The notes: generated by a model not told the origin, from the letters alone. Positions 43,930 to 52,393 are shown, numbered from the stretch's first letter. The stretch: DNA of 64,000 nucleotides from Mycolicibacterium mageritense (GCF_010727475.1 NZ_AP022567.1:5084001-5148000); one strand, 5' to 3'. Translations and numbers: made by a program.

Positions 43930-44487
43930 ATGTCCAACGAATTGCAGGGTCGCAGGGTCGCCATTCTCGCCGCGGATGGTGTGGAACGCGTCGAACTCGA
44001 ACAGCCGCGTGCCGCCGTCGAGGACGAGGGTGGTCATGTCGAGCTGCTGTCGCTGAAGGCCGGCGAGATCCAGGCTCGCGATCACGACCTCGAGCCGGCG
44101 GGCACCTTTGCGGTGGACCGCACCGTCGCCGACGCGAAGGTGGGCGAGTTCGACGCGCTGATCCTGCCCGGCGGAACCGTGAACCCGGACAAGCTGAGGC
44201 TCGACGAGACCGCGGTGGCGTTCGTCCGCGACTTCGTGCGATCGGGCAAGACCGTCGCAGCCATCTGCCACGGTCCGTGGACCCTCGCGGAGGCCGACGT
44301 GGTCCGCGACCGGACGCTGACGAGTTATCCGAGTATCCGCACCGACCTCCGCAACGCCGGTGCCAATGTCGTCGACCGGCAGGTCTGCGTCGACGGCCAT
44401 CTGATCACAAGCCGCGATCCGGGAGACCTGCCGGCGTTCTGCGAGGCCATCATCGACGAACTGGCGAGCACGCCGGCTCAGACCTGA
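43930..44487 (+). CDS. DJ-1/PfpI family protein
   Basis: The 185-residue protein has the class I glutamine-amidotransferase-like fold with the nucleophile elbow VAAICHGPWTLAEAD (Cys followed by His) and an upstream Glu in ALILPGGTVNPDKLR. PfpI-type proteins act as proteases, deglycases or chaperones; here the exact role is open. ATG 43930 has GGAAAGGACC upstream. The gene is monocistronic and ends 5 bp before the convergent GrpB gene. Confidence 0.88.
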   Translation: MSNELQGRRVAILAADGVERVELEQPRAAVEDEGGHVELLSLKAGEIQARDHDLEPAGTFAVDRTVADAKVGEFDALILPGGTVNPDKLRLDETAVAFVRDFVRSGKTVAAICHGPWTLAEADVVRDRTLTSYPSIRTDLRNAGANVVDRQVCVDGHLITSRDPGDLPAFCEAIIDELASTPAQT

Positions 44488-44492
44488 CCGCG

Positions 44493-45083
44493 TTACAGCA
44501 TGCCCGCGGCGCGAAAGATCCGGTCGTAGATCTCGCGGACCACGGGCTGCTTGCGCGCGTTGTAGTCCATCACGTGGCCGCCGCCGGGAATGGCCGCGTA
44601 CTTGGCCCGCTCATAGCGGGCCCGATCATCGGGATGCGAAGCCAGCCAGTCGCGGAACATGCGGTGCCGGATCGTCTCCGGGCAGTCGGGGCCGAAGACG
44701 TGGAGGTTCACGCGCGGCTCGTCGAGCTTGAGGCACCGGTGCTGATGCCAGCTCGGTTCGCGAATGGTCAGGCGGTAGCCGATGCGCTCGAGGGCCGGGA
44801 CGTAGGCGTCCTCGTCACGCGGGTCGGCCACCGTGAGGTCGATGTCGATGACGTCCTTGGCGCTGAGCCCCGGCACCGAGGTCGATCCGACGTGTTCGAC
44901 GTCGAGTGCCGTTTCGCCGAGCGCGTCGCGGATCGCGGTGGCCAGAACCCGGAACCGCTGCGGCCACTGCGGGTCGTATGCGACGAGGGTGACCGGTTCG
45001 GCCGGGGGAGGGCCGTGCACCCACGGATCTTCATCCGGGTTGGGGTCATGATGGCGGGTGATTTCCTCGTTGCTGGCCATCAT
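44493..45083 (-). CDS. GrpB family (UPF0157) nucleotidyltransferase-like protein
   Basis: The 196-residue protein matches the GrpB group: VTLVAYDPQWPQRFRVLATA, DVEHVGSTSVPGLSAKDVID and HVFGPDCPETIRHRMFRDWL. The DVID/D pattern and GSTSVPG loop resemble a nucleotidyltransferase active site; some GrpB members are linked to CoA or other cofactor metabolism, but the function is not settled. It lies 18 bp from the acyl-CoA dehydrogenase-like gene and may be its downstream operon partner. Confidence 0.85.
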   Translation of the reverse strand: MMASNEEITRHHDPNPDEDPWVHGPPPAEPVTLVAYDPQWPQRFRVLATAIRDALGETALDVEHVGSTSVPGLSAKDVIDIDLTVADPRDEDAYVPALERIGYRLTIREPSWHQHRCLKLDEPRVNLHVFGPDCPETIRHRMFRDWLASHPDDRARYERAKYAAIPGGGHVMDYNARKQPVVREIYDRIFRAAGML

Positions 45084-45101
45084 GTCGACCGTACCGAACG
45101 G

Positions 45102-46268
45102 TCACACCATCGCGACCGGGGAGATCTTCATGCCGATCGACAGCGCACCGGCCAGTTCGCGGCTGGTGTCGTAGTCGAAGATCACGTGGCCCGACAGCAC
45201 GTCGACGTCCCGCTTGAGCCGCTGCAGCGGGTTGTTCAGGAAGTGTGCGCTCGCGCCCGACGACCCCAGCAGCAGCGCGATGACGGCCTGCGATTCGTGG
45301 ACGATGTGGGACGCGGCCAACCGCGCCTGCCCGCGGGCGTTGCGTGACACCGGATCGCCCGCGGCCACCACGTCCTGGATCTCTCCCACGGTGTCGGCCA
45401 ACAGGCCGCGCAACGCGCGCAGGCGCACCTCGGCCTCGCCGAGATGGGACTGCGCGGCGGGCTTGTCCTTTTGTTTGACGCCCTCGTAGGCGATCACCCG
45501 CTCGGACAGTCGCTCGGCGTAGGTCTCAGCGGCGCGTTCGGCACTGCCGAGCGCCGGCATCGCGGCCAGGAGTGCCAGCGCGGGCACCATGGGCCACCGG
45601 TAGGTCGTCGCGTCGTGCAGGACCGCGCCGGGCGCGGTGCCCGAATAGATGTCGACGACGCGCACGAGCCGGTGTTCGGGCACGAACACATCGGAGATGA
45701 CGACGTCGTTGGAACCGGTCGCGCGCATGCCGTCGGTGTGCCACACGTCCTCGACGCTGATCTGGTCGGCGGGCAGCAGAGCCAGTGCGGGATAGATCGC
45801 ATCGTCCGGTCCGCAGAGCGCACCGACCATGATCCAGTTGGCGTCCATCACCCCGGTGGCCCACGACCACCGGCCGCTGAGCCGTACGCCCCCGTCGGCC
45901 GGCAGTGCGCGTCCGGTCGGCGCCAGCGGCGCGGGCGCCAGGAAGGGGCGGGTGGTGAATGCCTCTGCCTGCGCCTGTTCGTCGAACAACGCCAGCATCC
46001 AGTTGTGTAGCGCGTAGAAGCCGATGGTCCATGCGCTCGACGCGCAGCCATGCGCCATGCGGCGCACCGGGTCCAGGATCGCGGGGAATTCGGCCTGCAG
46101 GCCGCCGTAGCGGGCAGGCACCAGCAGATCGGTGAACCCCGACTCGGCGAGGTCGGCGAGTGTGGCGGCGGGCAGGCGGCGCAATTCCTCGGCCTCGCGG
46201 GCCCGTTCGGCCAGCTTCGCGACGAATGCCGGGCCGATCGCCGACTCCACGACATCGAGTGTGGTCAT
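45102..46268 (-). CDS. acyl-CoA dehydrogenase-fold flavin monooxygenase
   Basis: The 388-residue protein has the acyl-CoA dehydrogenase fold, but its motifs (GGLQAEFPAILDPVRRMAHG, CASSAWTIGFYALHNWMLAL, LSGRWSWATGVMDANWIMVG) fit the group D two-component flavin monooxygenases such as HsaA and p-hydroxyphenylacetate hydroxylase. These use FMNH2 from a partner reductase to hydroxylate aromatic rings or to oxidise sulfur or nitrogen compounds; no reductase is adjacent. ATG 46268 is preferred, since a strong operator-like repeat lies at 46282-46299 directly upstream. Confidence 0.8.
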   Translation of the reverse strand: MTTLDVVESAIGPAFVAKLAERAREAEELRRLPAATLADLAESGFTDLLVPARYGGLQAEFPAILDPVRRMAHGCASSAWTIGFYALHNWMLALFDEQAQAEAFTTRPFLAPAPLAPTGRALPADGGVRLSGRWSWATGVMDANWIMVGALCGPDDAIYPALALLPADQISVEDVWHTDGMRATGSNDVVISDVFVPEHRLVRVVDIYSGTAPGAVLHDATTYRWPMVPALALLAAMPALGSAERAAETYAERLSERVIAYEGVKQKDKPAAQSHLGEAEVRLRALRGLLADTVGEIQDVVAAGDPVSRNARGQARLAASHIVHESQAVIALLLGSSGASAHFLNNPLQRLKRDVDVLSGHVIFDYDTSRELAGALSIGMKISPVAMV

Positions 46269-46281
46269 GATCGCGAAGTTA

Positions 46282-46299
46282 CCATACTTTTTAGTATGG
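46282..46299. promoter_or_regulatory. operator candidate before the flavin monooxygenase
   Basis: CCATACT-TTTT-AGTATGG is a perfect 7-base inverted repeat with a 4-base spacer, 14 bases upstream of ATG 46268. TACT-N4-AGTA cores are typical of HxlR- and MarR-like operators. No regulator gene is next to it. Confidence 0.55.
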
Positions 46300-46616
46300 A
46301 AGCGCGACACGAATGCCCGAGGAATCGCATTGGCGACGATCGGATAACCCTCAGGACACCGGTTGCGCACGGATCGGCGACGGCCGTCTAACGGCCGACC
46401 TGGGAGCATTCGGCTCGATATCCGAGTTTTCGCAGGCAGAAGGCATGGCGAAGGGGAAATGCCGGTGCCGATGCGGTGTTCGCGGGCCGGGCGAAACGCG
46501 ACGGGTTAACGCGTGGTCGGTTTTCTCTAATTGCGGCCTCATGATTTACTCAAGGCGCAACAACTGAATTTCTCGGTCCGCTCTCCGAGGCACCGGGCTC
46601 AGTCGAGCGGGCGCGA
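46300..46616. other. gene-free stretch
   Basis: About 320 bases between the operator of the monooxygenase and the palindrome upstream of the antigen-85 gene. Short open frames occur, but none has a convincing ribosome site or family resemblance. It probably holds the promoter of the mycolyltransferase gene; I could not locate it with confidence. Confidence 0.4.
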
Positions 46617-46644
46617 ACATCGCGGTGAACATTCACCGCGATGT
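46617..46644. promoter_or_regulatory. 28-bp perfect palindrome upstream of the antigen-85 gene
   Basis: Arms ACATCGCGGTGAA and TTCACCGCGATGT (13 bases each, perfect) are separated by CA. It lies 66-93 bases before ATG 46710. It can be read as an operator for a dimeric regulator or, if transcribed, as a 5'-UTR hairpin. Confidence 0.55.
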
Positions 46645-46709
46645 CGCTGGATGATCGCTGATCGCGCAGTCCTGGGCGTAATTGACCGGAAGACGGATGG
46701 ATTCGCAGT

Positions 46710-47687
46710 ATGACCTTCATTGACAAGATTCGTGGCCGTTGGGCCCGCCGGATGACGGTGGTGGCTATGGCAGCCCTGCTGCTGCCTGGCTTGATCGGCG
46801 TAGCCGGTGGATCGGCAACCGCGGGAGCGTTCTCCCGGCCCGGCCTGCCGGTTGAGTACCTGATGGTCCCGTCGCCGTCGATGGGCCGCGACATCAAGAT
46901 TCAGTTCCAGAGTGGTGGACCGGGCTCGCACGCGGTGTACCTGCTCGACGGCCTGCGTGCGCAGGACGACTTCAACGGCTGGGACATCAACACCAACGCG
47001 TTCGAGATGTTCCTCGACTCCGGCCTGTCGGTGGTCATGCCCGTCGGTGGTCAGTCGAGCTTCTACAGCGACTGGTACAACCAGGCATGCGGCAAGGCCG
47101 GCTGCACCACCTACAAGTGGGAGACCTTCCTCACCAGCGAGCTGCCGCAGTGGCTGGCCGCCAACCGCGATGTCGCACCGACCGGCAATGCCGCGATCGG
47201 TCTGTCGATGGCCGGTTCGGCAGCGATGATCCTCGCGGCCTACCACCCCGAGCAGTTCATCTACGCGGGCTCGATGTCGGGCTTCCTGAACCCCTCCGAG
47301 GGCTGGTGGCCGTTCCTGATCAACATCTCGATGGGTGATGCCGGCGGCTACAAGGCCAACGACATGTGGGGTCCGACCGAGGATCCGAACAGCGCCTGGA
47401 AGCGCAACGACCCGATGGTGCAGATCCCGACGCTTGTCGCCAACAACACGCGCCTCTGGGTCTACTGCGGCAACGGCCAGCCCAACGAGCTCGGCGGCGG
47501 CGACCTGCCCGCCACCTTCCTCGAGGGTCTGACCATCCGCACCAACGAGACGTTCCGCGACAACTACATCGCCGCGGGCGGCAACAACGCCGTGTTCAAC
47601 TTCCCGGACAACGGCACGCACAACTGGGCCTACTGGGCCCGGGAACTGCAGGCCATGATTCCGGACCTGCAGCGGGTGCTGGGCTAA
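46710..47687 (+). CDS. fbpB: antigen 85-type mycolyltransferase
   Basis: The 325-residue precursor has a 40-residue Sec signal peptide with a twin Arg near residues 13-14 and cleavage after SATAGA, giving the mature N-terminus FSRPGLPVEYLMVPSPSMGR, nearly that of Ag85B. The catalytic Ser is in AAIGLSMAGS (S166, mature 126), His in NGTHNW, and the disulfide pair is C127/C132. It transfers mycolic acid to trehalose monomycolate and to arabinogalactan in the cell envelope and binds fibronectin. Which of the Ag85 paralogues it is cannot be settled without a search; the symbol is my best guess. A strong terminator follows the stop. Confidence 0.93.
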   Translation: MTFIDKIRGRWARRMTVVAMAALLLPGLIGVAGGSATAGAFSRPGLPVEYLMVPSPSMGRDIKIQFQSGGPGSHAVYLLDGLRAQDDFNGWDINTNAFEMFLDSGLSVVMPVGGQSSFYSDWYNQACGKAGCTTYKWETFLTSELPQWLAANRDVAPTGNAAIGLSMAGSAAMILAAYHPEQFIYAGSMSGFLNPSEGWWPFLINISMGDAGGYKANDMWGPTEDPNSAWKRNDPMVQIPTLVANNTRLWVYCGNGQPNELGGGDLPATFLEGLTIRTNETFRDNYIAAGGNNAVFNFPDNGTHNWAYWARELQAMIPDLQRVLG

Positions 47688-47704
47688 GCCCTCCTCGCGA
47701 ACAG

Positions 47705-47749
47705 AACCAAAAGCTGCCCCAAATCCTCGGATTTGGGGCAGTTTTGGTT
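47705..47749. terminator. bidirectional intrinsic terminator
   Basis: CTGCCCCAAATC pairs perfectly with GATTTGGGGCAG around a short loop, with AACCAAAA on the left and TTTTGGTT on the right. It lies between the convergent antigen-85 gene and the YhdH-type gene and can stop transcription from both sides. Confidence 0.85.
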
Positions 47750-47757
47750 GAGCGGTG

Positions 47758-48756
47758 TCAGAAGCCGCCGGCTACCTTCACCACCGCACGTCCGGCATAG
47801 CGACCGGCCCGGACCTCGTCGAGCACACTCACGACATCCTTGACGTCGACCTCGTGTGTGATGTCGGCGAGGTGCCGTGGCCTGAGCGAGCCGCCCAGCC
47901 GCTCCCACAGCGCACGCCGGGGCTCGATGCGCAGCAGCACCGAGTCGATGCCCAGCAGCGCCACACCGCGCAGGATGAACGGCATCACCGTGGTGTTGAG
48001 CCCGGCACCGCCGGTGAGCCCGCTCGCCGCGACGGCGCCGCCGTACCGCAGCGTGCTCAGTACGTCCGCGAGCGTCGCGCCGCCGACGCAGTCCACCGCC
48101 CCGGCCCACCGCGTCTTGGCGAGCGGGCGGGGCTTGGCGTGCGGATCGGCGGGCAGCCTGCCGATCACCTCAGCGGCGCCCAGAGCCCGCAGGCGGTCGG
48201 CCTGATCAGCCTTGCCGGTCGACGCCACCACCTCGAAGCCCGCGGCGGCGAGCAGGTCGATGCTCACCGAGCCGACCCCGCCGGTGGCCCCGGTCACGAC
48301 GATCGGGCCGTCCTGCGGTGTGATGCCGCGGTCGATCAATGCCTGCACGCTCATTGCCGCGGTGAACCCGGCCGTTCCGATGGCTGCGCCTTCCCGCGGC
48401 GTGAGTGCGCCCAGCGCGACCACCTGATCGGCGGGGAGCCGCGCGTATTCGGCGTAGCCGCCGTGGTGGCCCGTGCCGATCTGATAGCCGTGCGCCAGCA
48501 CCAGGTCGCCGACCGTGAAGTCCGGTGATTCCGATGCCACCACCTCACCGGTCAGGTCGATGCCGGGAACGATCGGATATTCGCGCACCACACCGCCTTT
48601 GGGTGTCAGCGCGAGGGCATCCTTGAAGTTGACGCTGGAATACAGCACGCGGACGGTCACTTCGCCCGGAGGAAGCGAAGACTCCTCAAGCGTCTCGACC
48701 GTCACGTCGATGCCGTCGTCGTCCTGCCGTGCCACCAGTGCCTGAAACGATTCCAT
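47758..48756 (-). CDS. YhdH/AcuI-type quinone oxidoreductase (acrylyl-CoA reductase family)
   Basis: The 332-residue medium-chain reductase lacks zinc-binding Cys and has YSSVNFKDALALTPKGGVVREYP at the N-terminus and the NADPH site VVTGATGGVGSVSIDLLAA, as in YhdH/AcuI, which reduces acrylyl-CoA to propionyl-CoA. It is on the same strand as fadE23/fadE24 but separated by 93 bases that contain a palindromic repeat, so co-transcription is uncertain. In M. tuberculosis the corresponding place holds fadB4, a different branch of reductases, as far as I recall. Confidence 0.88.
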   Translation of the reverse strand: MESFQALVARQDDDGIDVTVETLEESSLPPGEVTVRVLYSSVNFKDALALTPKGGVVREYPIVPGIDLTGEVVASESPDFTVGDLVLAHGYQIGTGHHGGYAEYARLPADQVVALGALTPREGAAIGTAGFTAAMSVQALIDRGITPQDGPIVVTGATGGVGSVSIDLLAAAGFEVVASTGKADQADRLRALGAAEVIGRLPADPHAKPRPLAKTRWAGAVDCVGGATLADVLSTLRYGGAVAASGLTGGAGLNTTVMPFILRGVALLGIDSVLLRIEPRRALWERLGGSLRPRHLADITHEVDVKDVVSVLDEVRAGRYAGRAVVKVAGGF

Positions 48757-48773
48757 GGCCTCACCCTATTGGC

Positions 48774-48831
48774 CGAGCAGACGCGAAAATACCCGGTTTC
48801 CATGGAAACCGGGTACTTCAGCGTCTGCTCG
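48774..48831. repeat. palindromic interspersed repeat, copy 4
   Basis: Outer arms CGAGCAGACGC (48774-48784) and GCGTCTGCTCG (48821-48831) enclose a perfect 26-base palindrome at 48790-48815 (TACCCGGTTTCCA joined to TGGAAACCGGGTA). The right flank continues GCCGGAGAAG as in copy 2. It lies between fadE23 and the YhdH-type gene and is the most perfect of the four copies. Confidence 0.8.
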
Positions 48832-48849
48832 CCGGAGAAGTCCGCTACT

Positions 48850-50070
48850 TCACTTCAACTCGGACGAGGACAGGCCCAGCAGGCGGCGGGCGACCACGAG
48901 TTGCTGGATCTGCTGCGTGCCTTCGAAGATGTCGAGGATCTTGGAGTCGCGGGCCCACTTCTCCAGCAGGGTCTGCTCGGAATAGCCGACGGTTCCGGCC
49001 ATTTCGACGGCCTTGAGGGTGATGTCGCTGGCCACCCGGGCGGCCTTGGCCTTACCCATCGAGGCCTCTTTGGAGTTGGGGATGCTGTTGTCGGCCTGCC
49101 ATGCCGACCGCACCGTCAGCAGGTAACCGGCCTCCCAATCGGCCTCCATGCGCAGGAACTCCGCGGCCGCGGCGCTCTGCGCATGGGCGGGCTTGTCGTA
49201 GGAGATCTCCACGCCGGCGTCGGTGAGGATCGCGCGCAGATCTTCCAGGGCGGCGCGCGCGATGCCGACCGCCATGGCCGCCACGATGGGCCGGGTGTTG
49301 TCGAAGGTCTCCATGACCCCGGCAAAACCCTTCTCCACGTGGATTTCCGGGTCGCCGAGCAGATTGTCCTTGGGGATGCGGGCGTTCTCGAAGCGGATCA
49401 CCGCGGTGTCGGACGCCTTGATGCCGAGTTTGTGCTCGAGACGCTCGACCGTGACACCGGGATGTTCACGCGGCACGATGAACGACTTGATGGCCGCTCG
49501 GCCCAACGACTTGTCGAGCGTTGCCCACACCACGATGTGGGTGGCCCGTGAACCGGCGGTGACGAAGATCTTCTCGCCGTTGATCACGTACTCGTCGCCG
49601 TCGAGCACCGCGGTGGTGGTCACGGCCGCCGAGTCGGAACCGAAGCCCGGCTCGGTGATGGCCATCGCGGCCCACACGTCCTTGCCGAGGCGCTCCAGCT
49701 GCTCGGGGGTTGCCACCGACGAGATCGCCGCGTTGCCGAGGCCCTGGCGCGGCACCGACAGCAGCAATGCCACATCACCCCAACTGATTTCGAGGGCATT
49801 GAGCAGCGCCGACATGTTGGCCCCGTTGATGGTGACCTTCTCGCCCTTGGTGTTGGCGTCGTCACGGAACGCCTCGGCGCCCGCGAACGAGATGGTCTTG
49901 GCGCTTGAGATGCCTTCGAACAGGTTGGCCAGGGTGTCGAGCTCGACCGGGTAGGCGTGCTCGGCAAGGTCGTACTTGCGCGAGATCGGGCGAAGCATCT
50001 CCGCGGCGCCCTGATGGCCCTTCTCGATGACCGCCTGAAGCTTGCGGGGCATTTCCAGATTGATTGCCAT
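48850..50070 (-). CDS. fadE23: acyl-CoA dehydrogenase FadE23
   Basis: The 406-residue enzyme shows the flavin segment AMAITEPGFGSDSAAVTTTA, YVINGEKIFVTAGSRATHIV and the C-terminal catalytic-Glu region DIFEGTQQIQQLVVARRLLG. It follows fadE24 by 14 bp. In M. tuberculosis fadE24 and fadE23 are adjacent in this order near the nuo genes and are induced by cell-wall drugs such as isoniazid; the names are given by that synteny. The two proteins probably form an alpha/beta heteromer, as is common for mycobacterial FadE pairs. ATG 50070 is chosen, since the upstream frame lies in fadE24. Confidence 0.88.
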   Translation of the reverse strand: MAINLEMPRKLQAVIEKGHQGAAEMLRPISRKYDLAEHAYPVELDTLANLFEGISSAKTISFAGAEAFRDDANTKGEKVTINGANMSALLNALEISWGDVALLLSVPRQGLGNAAISSVATPEQLERLGKDVWAAMAITEPGFGSDSAAVTTTAVLDGDEYVINGEKIFVTAGSRATHIVVWATLDKSLGRAAIKSFIVPREHPGVTVERLEHKLGIKASDTAVIRFENARIPKDNLLGDPEIHVEKGFAGVMETFDNTRPIVAAMAVGIARAALEDLRAILTDAGVEISYDKPAHAQSAAAAEFLRMEADWEAGYLLTVRSAWQADNSIPNSKEASMGKAKAARVASDITLKAVEMAGTVGYSEQTLLEKWARDSKILDIFEGTQQIQQLVVARRLLGLSSSELK

Positions 50071-50084
50071 GATTCGTCTTTCGC

Positions 50085-51482
50085 TTAGAGGACCACGACA
50101 CCTTCGGCGACGCCGACGGCCCGCAGATCGCGGTACCAGCGTTCGACCGGGTGTTCCTTGGTGTAGCCGTGACCGCCGAGCAGCTGGACACCGTCCAAGC
50201 CGATCTGCATGCCCTTGTCGGTCCCGAGCTTGCGGGCCAGAGCCGCCTCGCGGGCGAACGGCAGGCCCTGTTCGGCACGTGCGGCACCGCGCCAGGTGAT
50301 GAGCCGCAGCCCGTCGAGTTCGATGGCGATGTTGGCGGCCATGAACGCCACCGACTGCCGGTGGGCGATGGGCTCGCCGAACGCGTGGCGTTCCTTGATG
50401 TAGGGAATCACGTAGTCCAGCACCGCGTGCGAGGTGCCGACCGCCAGCGCGGCCCAACCGAGTCGCGACAGCGCGATGGCCTCGGAGTAGTCCTGATCGG
50501 TCGCGTCGTCCTCGCCGAGGCGCGCGCTCAGCGGCACGGCCACGTTGTCGAGCTCGACCTGCCCCAGCGCCGCCGCGCGGATACCCATGCTCGGATCAGC
50601 CTTGACGGTCAGCCCCTGCGACGCCGCCTCGACGATGAACAGCGCCGGTTTGCCGCCCAGTTGTGCTGCGACGACGAACAATTCGGCATCGGCGGCCGCC
50701 GGCACCAGCGATTTGACGCCGGACAGCCGGTAGCCGCTCGGCGTGCGTACCGCGGTGGTCTTGAGGGCTGTCGGGTCGAACAGCGCGTGCGGTTCGGCGA
50801 TGGCCACACAGGCCTGCGGCACGTTCTCGCCGGCGAATTCCTTGAGATAGGTGGCCTGCTGGTCGGCGCTGCCCCAGTGGGTCAGGGCCGAGGCCACACC
50901 GCCGGGGGCCAGGATCGGCAGCGCCAGCCCCATGTCGCCGTAGGCCAGGGCCTCGGCGACCAGTGCGTTGGTCACGGTGCTGCGGTGCTCGGCGATGCCG
51001 TCGAAGTCCTCGGGGACGTTGACCGCGGTGATGCCCAGTTCGGCGGCCTTGGCGATCAGGTCCGCCGGGTAGGTCGCGGCGTTGTCGGCGTCGTAGGCCG
51101 CAGGTCGCAGGATCTCCTCGGCGAATTCGCTGACCGTCTCGACGATCATCTTCTGGTCGTCGTCGGGGGTGAGGTCGAAGTAGTCGGCACCGCTGGCCTT
51201 GAGCCGCGTGGGTGCCTTACCGAGTCCCTGAATGCGCTGGAACTGCCGGGTGGCCGCTCCGGCGGTCGAAAAGACTTGCTTGACACCGTATTTCAGGCCG
51301 CGGTTGAGCGGGTCGCGCAGTCCGTAGCGGTCCAGGAACTCCTGGCCGACGATCGGGGTGATCAGCGCCAACCCGATGTCGGTCGCTGTCCGCTTGTGCT
51401 TGTGCAGGCCCACGGCGCTTGGTCGGCCGGAGCGCTCGGGACGGGGTGCAGAGCCGTTCTTGGACGGCAGGGTGTTGGTCAT
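50085..51482 (-). CDS. fadE24: acyl-CoA dehydrogenase FadE24
   Basis: The 465-residue protein has an N-terminal extension of about 90 basic residues (LHKHKRTATDIGLALITPIV and on) before the dehydrogenase fold. The core shows MIVETVSEFAEEILRPAAYD and QLLGGHGYTKEHPVERWYRD. The usual flavin-contact motif is altered (ACVAIAEPHALFDPTALKTT), which suggests that it is the less active partner of the FadE23/FadE24 pair. ATG 51482 has a strong 28-bp palindromic operator 39 bases upstream. Confidence 0.88.
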   Translation of the reverse strand: MTNTLPSKNGSAPRPERSGRPSAVGLHKHKRTATDIGLALITPIVGQEFLDRYGLRDPLNRGLKYGVKQVFSTAGAATRQFQRIQGLGKAPTRLKASGADYFDLTPDDDQKMIVETVSEFAEEILRPAAYDADNAATYPADLIAKAAELGITAVNVPEDFDGIAEHRSTVTNALVAEALAYGDMGLALPILAPGGVASALTHWGSADQQATYLKEFAGENVPQACVAIAEPHALFDPTALKTTAVRTPSGYRLSGVKSLVPAAADAELFVVAAQLGGKPALFIVEAASQGLTVKADPSMGIRAAALGQVELDNVAVPLSARLGEDDATDQDYSEAIALSRLGWAALAVGTSHAVLDYVIPYIKERHAFGEPIAHRQSVAFMAANIAIELDGLRLITWRGAARAEQGLPFAREAALARKLGTDKGMQIGLDGVQLLGGHGYTKEHPVERWYRDLRAVGVAEGVVVL

Positions 51483-51520
51483 TGTCAGCTGCCTCTAGTT
51501 GGTCGTGGCGACGCTTCTGA

Positions 51521-51548
51521 CCGTATCTTACTCCAGAGTAAGATACGG
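51521..51548. promoter_or_regulatory. 28-bp perfect palindromic operator before fadE24
   Basis: CCGTATCTTACTC and GAGTAAGATACGG (13 bases each) pair perfectly around CA. On the minus strand it overlaps possible -10 boxes (TAAGAT, TACGGT) 39-66 bases before the fadE24 start, so binding should block transcription. TTACTC-N2-GAGTAA is a TetR/FadR-type dyad; no regulator gene is near. Confidence 0.65.
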
Positions 51549-51587
51549 CGTATCTGTAACCAACTTCACAGCCCGCCCGTGCGGCGA

Positions 51588-52370
51588 TCAGCCCTCCGAC
51601 AGCCGCTTGAGCACCTCGGCGTGCAGCAGGCCGTTGGTCGCCAGCGCGCTGCCGCCGTGCGGCCCGTCTGCGCCATCGATGCTGGTGAACGTGCCGCCGG
51701 CCTCGCGGATCAAGATGTCCAGGGGGGCGATGTCCCACAGCTTCACCTCGGGCTCGCACGCGATGTCCACGGCGCCTTCGGCGACCATGCAGTACGACCA
51801 GAAGTCCCCGTACGCGCGAACCCGCCACACCGCGTCGGTCAGCTCGACGAAGCGGTCCCGGCGGCCCTCCCATCCCGTGGTCAGATCCGAGTACGACAAG
51901 CTCGCGGCCGACAGATCCGAAACCCCCGACACGGCCAGCTTGCGCGTCGCCCCGCCGAACGAGCCGTAGGCGCCCTGGCCGGCCCCGGCCCACCAGCGAC
52001 GCGCCAACGCCGGTGCGCTCACCACGCCGACCACCGGTGCGCCGTCCTCCAGCAGTGCGATCAGCGTGCACCACACCGGAACGCCGCGGACGAAGTTCTT
52101 GGTCCCGTCGATCGGATCGATCACCCATTGCCGACCACTCAAAACCGTTGTGCCACCGAACTCTTCGCCGAACACCGAGTCGCCGGGCCGGGCATCGGCC
52201 AATGTTGCGCGCAGTGACTCCTCGGCGCCACGGTCCGCATCGGTGACGGGGGTGAGATCCGGTTTGGTCTCGACGTGCAGATCCAGCGCGCCGAATCGGG
52301 CCATGGTCAGCGTGTCGGCCTGGTCGGCCAGGGTCAGGGCGAGGGTCAAGTCATCCGCGACGGTGCTCAT
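51588..52370 (-). CDS. hisN: histidinol-phosphatase (inositol-monophosphatase family)
   Basis: The 260-residue protein has the metal-binding set of the inositol-monophosphatase family: KPDLTPVTDADRGAEE, VFGEEFGG, WVIDPIDGTKNFVRGVP and KLWDIAPLDILIREAGG. In mycobacteria the homologue of this size next to fadE24 is the histidinol-phosphate phosphatase that completes histidine synthesis, so hisN is inferred by length and position; another sugar-phosphate substrate is possible. ATG 52370 gives the usual length. It is divergent from the small membrane protein gene. Confidence 0.82.
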   Translation of the reverse strand: MSTVADDLTLALTLADQADTLTMARFGALDLHVETKPDLTPVTDADRGAEESLRATLADARPGDSVFGEEFGGTTVLSGRQWVIDPIDGTKNFVRGVPVWCTLIALLEDGAPVVGVVSAPALARRWWAGAGQGAYGSFGGATRKLAVSGVSDLSAASLSYSDLTTGWEGRRDRFVELTDAVWRVRAYGDFWSYCMVAEGAVDIACEPEVKLWDIAPLDILIREAGGTFTSIDGADGPHGGSALATNGLLHAEVLKRLSEG

Positions 52371-52381
52371 GGCAGCAGTCC

Positions 52382-52387
52382 TACCAT
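52382..52387 (+). promoter_or_regulatory. -10 box (TACCAT), leaderless promoter candidate
   Basis: TACCAT fits TANNNT and ends 6 bases before GTG 52394. Confidence 0.4.
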
Positions 52388-52393
52388 GGCCTG

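Noticed and set aside
46313..46567. 84-codon frame in the gap before the antigen-85 gene
   Set aside because: There is no ribosome site, the amino-acid composition is odd and no family is recognisable; the gap is better explained as regulatory DNA.
47758..48756. Naming the YhdH-type gene fadB4 by synteny
   Set aside because: The N-terminal sequence fits the YhdH/AcuI branch, not the quinone oxidoreductase branch that I associate with M. tuberculosis FadB4, so no symbol is given.
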